Assembly (NCBI GenBank): GCA_964554795.1
Contig: CAZKQB010000008.1
Span: 1 to 64,000 of the forward strand
Length of the DNA stretch: 64,000 nt
DNA from: SFHK01 sp964554795
GTDB lineage: Bacteria > Bacillota > Clostridia > Christensenellales > Aristaeellaceae
Direction: 5' to 3'
Part shown: positions 61,373-64,000 of the stretch, piece by piece
Layout of the letters: the number at the start of each line of letters is the position of its first letter
Numbering within the stretch: the first letter of the stretch is position 1
The notes under the pieces: generated by a model
Told to the model about the DNA's origin: nothing
Database searches by the model: none
The model's input: the letters and a program-made list of their open reading frames with translations, nothing else
Position numbers and translations under genes: made by a program

Positions 61373-63814
61373 ATGAAGGATCTCTATCTGATCGGAAACG
61401 CCCACATTGATCCCGTATGGCTCTGGTCATGGCAGGAAGGCTACCACGAGGTGAAGGCCACCTTCCTCTCGGCACTCGACCGTCTGGATGAATACGACGG
61501 TTTCCTCTTCACCAGCGCCTGCGCACAGTATTACGCGTGGCTGGAGCAGGATGCGCCGCAGCTCTTCCGGCGGCTGAAAAAGGAGGTAGCGCGCGGACGC
61601 GTCTGCGTGGTCGGCGGCATGTGGATTCAGCCGGATCTCAACCTTCCCTCCGGCGAATCGCTTGTGCGCCAGTTGCTGGTCAGCCAGCGCTATTTCCTCT
61701 CCCGTTTCGGCCGCGCAGCCACAACCGGCTATAATGTGGATTCCTTCGGCCAGAGCGGCATGCTGGCTATGCTCTTCCGCAAGGCCGGCATGAAAAACTA
61801 CGTCTGGATGCGCCCCGGCGACAGTGAAAACCCGGATATTCCGCAGGGTGCGTTCCGCCTGAGGAGCGCAGACGGCAGCGAGGTCGTTTCCTTCCGCATT
61901 CCCTACGAGCATGACGGCTATACCTGCACCAAAAATATCTCTGCCAAAATCGACTTTCTGCGCGAGCGTGCGAAGCGGACAGGCTTCCCGCAGATGGTCT
62001 TCTACGGCGTAGGCAACCACGGCGGCGGGCCGACGAAAAAGCTTCTGAACGAAATCGAAGCGCTGCTCCCCGCGCAGGATGACGTATGCTACGGCACGCC
62101 CGATGCATATTTCGAAGCGATTGCGCCTCTTCGGGATCAGTTGCCCGTTTGGGAGGGCGAATTGCAGCATCATGCAAGCGGCTGCTACAGCACGTTTTCT
62201 CTTGGAAAGCTGGCGGGCCGTCGCGTGGAAAACGCGCTTGTTCGCGCCGAAAAGGGACAGGTGCTGGCCGACCGTCTGCTGGCCGTACATGCAGATACGA
62301 AGACGCTCGCCCAGGCATGGGAGGACGTTCTTTTCAACCAATTCCACGACATTCAATGCGGCTGTTGCATTCACTCTGCGCTGGAGGATTCCCTCAAACG
62401 CTTTGGCGAAGCGGAAACCATCGCCGCACGCGAGGAAAACCGCTGGCTTCAGCGCATCTCCTTCTCCATTGATACCTCCGTCTCCGGCGAAGCGCACGCG
62501 CCGGATAGAACCAGCTGGCTGATATGGGGACACGCGCCCTACGGCACCCCCCTCGTTATGTTCAATCCCCACCCGTTCGACTGCACCCTGAAGGCAGCCG
62601 TGCATGCGACGATCGCAGATGCTGAAAACGAGACGGGCGATGCCGTCTTCCTTCAGAAGATCCGTGCCGAGCGCACAAACGGCAAGGATAAATACGATAC
62701 GCTCGTATACACCCGCGTGCCCGCGATGGGATACACCACCGTGATGCTGCACGAGGGCGAGCCTTCGCCTGCAGAAGACTGCCCGCTGCGCGTTACATCG
62801 ACGACGCTTGAAAACGACCGCCTGTGTGCGCGCTTCGAGGAAGCGACCGGCAATCTCGTCAGTCTTACGCTGGACGGATGCGAGTCTCTTTCTGCGCCCG
62901 CGCGGCTGCTTTTGATGGACATTTCCCACGTCGATACCTGGGCGCACAATGTGTTTGCCTTTGACCAGGAAATCGGCGTGATCGAGCGTCCAACCTTCAC
63001 CGTGCTGGAGGAGGGTCCTGTGCGCGCATCGCTGCGCGTGGTTCGCACGAACGGGCGCACCACGGTTTCGGAAATCTACCGGCTGTACCGGGACGGAGAC
63101 CAGTTGGAGGTAGACGTGCGGCTGGACTTCCACGAGCAACACACTGTGCTGAAGCTTGAGGTGCCTGTCGCCTGTGCGTCTCCCTCCGAAATCGCCGAGA
63201 TTCCGCTCGGCATACAAGCGCGCAAAATGACCGGAAACGAGGAGCCGTGCCAGCGCTGGTGCACGCTTTCCGGAAGCGAGAACGGCCTTGCCATTCTGAA
63301 TACAGGCAAGTTCAGCTATTCGGCCAAAGACGGCGCACTGCGCCTGACGCTGGCCAATGGCTCTCTGTACGCCGACCACTACGGCCAGAGTGAACGCGAC
63401 GGCACGCAGGAGTTCCTCGATCAGGGCGTGCAGCACTTTACCTATGCGCTGTACCCGTTTACGGGCAGCTGGATGGACGCAGGCCTGAATCGCCGTGCCG
63501 AGCTGCTCAACCAGCCTAGCTTCACCGTGGCCGAAACCTATCATGAGGGCTCGCTTCCGCGCGCATATGCCGGCATCCGGCCGCAGGGCGACGAAGTTGT
63601 CCTCGAATGCCTGAAGCTCTCCGAGGACGGCACGGGCTATATCGTGCGCCTGCGCGAGCCCGTCGGTCGAGCCGCACACGGCACGCTGCACATGCCGCTT
63701 TTGAACGCGGACATTCCCTACTGCCTTTCGCCGTTCGATATGAAAACCTGGCTTGTCTCGAAGGACGGGGGCATCGTACGAGAGGTGCTGATCACCGAAA
63801 TGCCTATCGCTTGA
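61373..63814 (+). CDS. Glycoside hydrolase family 38 alpha-mannosidase
   Basis: 813 residues. The GH38 catalytic domain has NAHIDPVWLWSW (zinc ligands His and Asp), GGMWIQPDLNLPSGESLVRQLL and GYNVDSFGQSG with the nucleophile Asp, and a later zinc His (FNQFHDIQCG). C-terminal beta domains follow. No signal peptide, so it acts inside the cell on imported mannosides, perhaps from host glycans. Start after GGAGG. Confidence 0.95.
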   Translation: MKDLYLIGNAHIDPVWLWSWQEGYHEVKATFLSALDRLDEYDGFLFTSACAQYYAWLEQDAPQLFRRLKKEVARGRVCVVGGMWIQPDLNLPSGESLVRQLLVSQRYFLSRFGRAATTGYNVDSFGQSGMLAMLFRKAGMKNYVWMRPGDSENPDIPQGAFRLRSADGSEVVSFRIPYEHDGYTCTKNISAKIDFLRERAKRTGFPQMVFYGVGNHGGGPTKKLLNEIEALLPAQDDVCYGTPDAYFEAIAPLRDQLPVWEGELQHHASGCYSTFSLGKLAGRRVENALVRAEKGQVLADRLLAVHADTKTLAQAWEDVLFNQFHDIQCGCCIHSALEDSLKRFGEAETIAAREENRWLQRISFSIDTSVSGEAHAPDRTSWLIWGHAPYGTPLVMFNPHPFDCTLKAAVHATIADAENETGDAVFLQKIRAERTNGKDKYDTLVYTRVPAMGYTTVMLHEGEPSPAEDCPLRVTSTTLENDRLCARFEEATGNLVSLTLDGCESLSAPARLLLMDISHVDTWAHNVFAFDQEIGVIERPTFTVLEEGPVRASLRVVRTNGRTTVSEIYRLYRDGDQLEVDVRLDFHEQHTVLKLEVPVACASPSEIAEIPLGIQARKMTGNEEPCQRWCTLSGSENGLAILNTGKFSYSAKDGALRLTLANGSLYADHYGQSERDGTQEFLDQGVQHFTYALYPFTGSWMDAGLNRRAELLNQPSFTVAETYHEGSLPRAYAGIRPQGDEVVLECLKLSEDGTGYIVRLREPVGRAAHGTLHMPLLNADIPYCLSPFDMKTWLVSKDGGIVREVLITEMPIA

Positions 63815-63839
63815 CAAAACCACGTATCTGAGGCATAAT
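63811..63839 (+). promoter_or_regulatory. Promoter of the last, partial gene
   Basis: TTGACA, a 17-base spacer and CATAAT. The -35 overlaps the mannosidase stop codon. Confidence 0.75.
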
Positions 63840-63877
63840 ACATTGTTTTAAAGCACATGAAAACGGAGGCGGAACAC

Positions 63878-64000
63878 ATGAAAACGGGCGGAGCCGTAAT
63901 CCTGTCTGCAAGCGACGCAGGCATTCGCGTTTCGGCAGCGTCAGCGCGCATTTCCACCACAGAGGGCGGTGCACTGAGTGCCTTTGAAAAGGGCGACGGC
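63878..64000 (+). CDS. 5' end of an unidentified gene (runs off the window)
   Basis: ATG at 63878 with GGAGG upstream and a good promoter. 41 open codons (MKTGGAVILSASDAG...) with no stop before the window end. Too short to identify. Confidence 0.6.
   Translation, partial: MKTGGAVILSASDAGIRVSAASARISTTEGGALSAFEKGDG

Noticed and set aside
61427..63823. 798-codon minus-strand frame opposite the mannosidase
   Set aside because: The plus strand has complete GH38 motifs; the antisense frame has none.

Overview
The window is a 64 kb, GC-rich stretch of an anaerobic, Gram-positive-type (Firmicutes/Clostridia) genome, probably an uncultured gut clostridium. The evidence is a complete Rnf complex, an oxygen-sensitive class III ribonucleotide reductase (NrdD/NrdG), an LTA-synthase-like enzyme, ECF-transporter S components, strong AGGAGG ribosome binding sites and very tight operons with ATGA overlaps. 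I see no tRNA, rRNA, CRISPR array, prophage or transposase. One 100-N scaffold gap (8210-8309) falls inside a coding minisatellite.

Layout. 0.1-10.6 kb (-): two secreted paralogues. One is a giant protein of nine repeated Ig-domain triplets; the other is a leucine-rich-repeat protein. Both end in the same Ig-like plus DUF6273 module. 10.7-20.4 kb (-): a SWIM/SNF2 helicase, a TetM/EF-G-type GTPase fused to a Rae1/YacP-like NYN nuclease, an LTA-synthase-family phosphotransferase, a thioredoxin-reductase-like flavoprotein lacking the NADPH motifs, and a corrinoid protein. 20.5-26.8 kb (+): PepP peptidase, EF-P, a zinc-ribbon protein, then a TetR-led operon of redox and membrane proteins. 26.9-33.3 kb: mixed-strand housekeeping and small-enzyme genes, including cca and an S component next to coaX. 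33.3-38.1 kb (-): a membrane sigma-like protein, RecD2, ComFC, then a structured non-coding RNA candidate (raiA-motif-like) and a zinc-ribbon gene. 38.3-41.6 kb: XRE regulator, PAP2 phosphatase, an orphan LarC2, an AadA-like nucleotidyltransferase and an oxidoreductase. 41.7-47.3 kb (+): malQ-glgP-hflX. 47.4-48.5 kb: an AT-rich metallopeptidase and REP-like repeats. 48.6-57.9 kb (-): one long operon, NusG_II protein - Gx transporter - rnfGCDEAB - FAD synthetase domain - RibU - riboflavin kinase domain - unknown protein - phosphopantetheinyl transferase/pyrophosphatase fusion. 58.1-60.9 kb (-): nrdDG with NrdR-box-like sites. 61.4 kb to the end (+): GH38 alpha-mannosidase and the start of an unknown gene.

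How it fits together. The Rnf operon joins ferredoxin:NAD+ energy conservation to flavin uptake (RibU) and to FMN/FAD synthesis, with RibF split into two genes on either side of RibU. Rnf needs covalent FMN, so this is a coherent supply line. A second theme is translation and ribosome function: EF-P, HflX with a JAMM-like N-terminal domain, the GTPase-NYN fusion and the raiA-like RNA. The most novel-looking items are the GTPase-Rae1 fusion, the split RibF around RibU, the phosphopantetheinyl transferase-pyrophosphatase fusion, the structured RNA locus and the 27-domain surface protein. All functional calls rest on recognising motifs and sequence patterns by eye; no searches were run.
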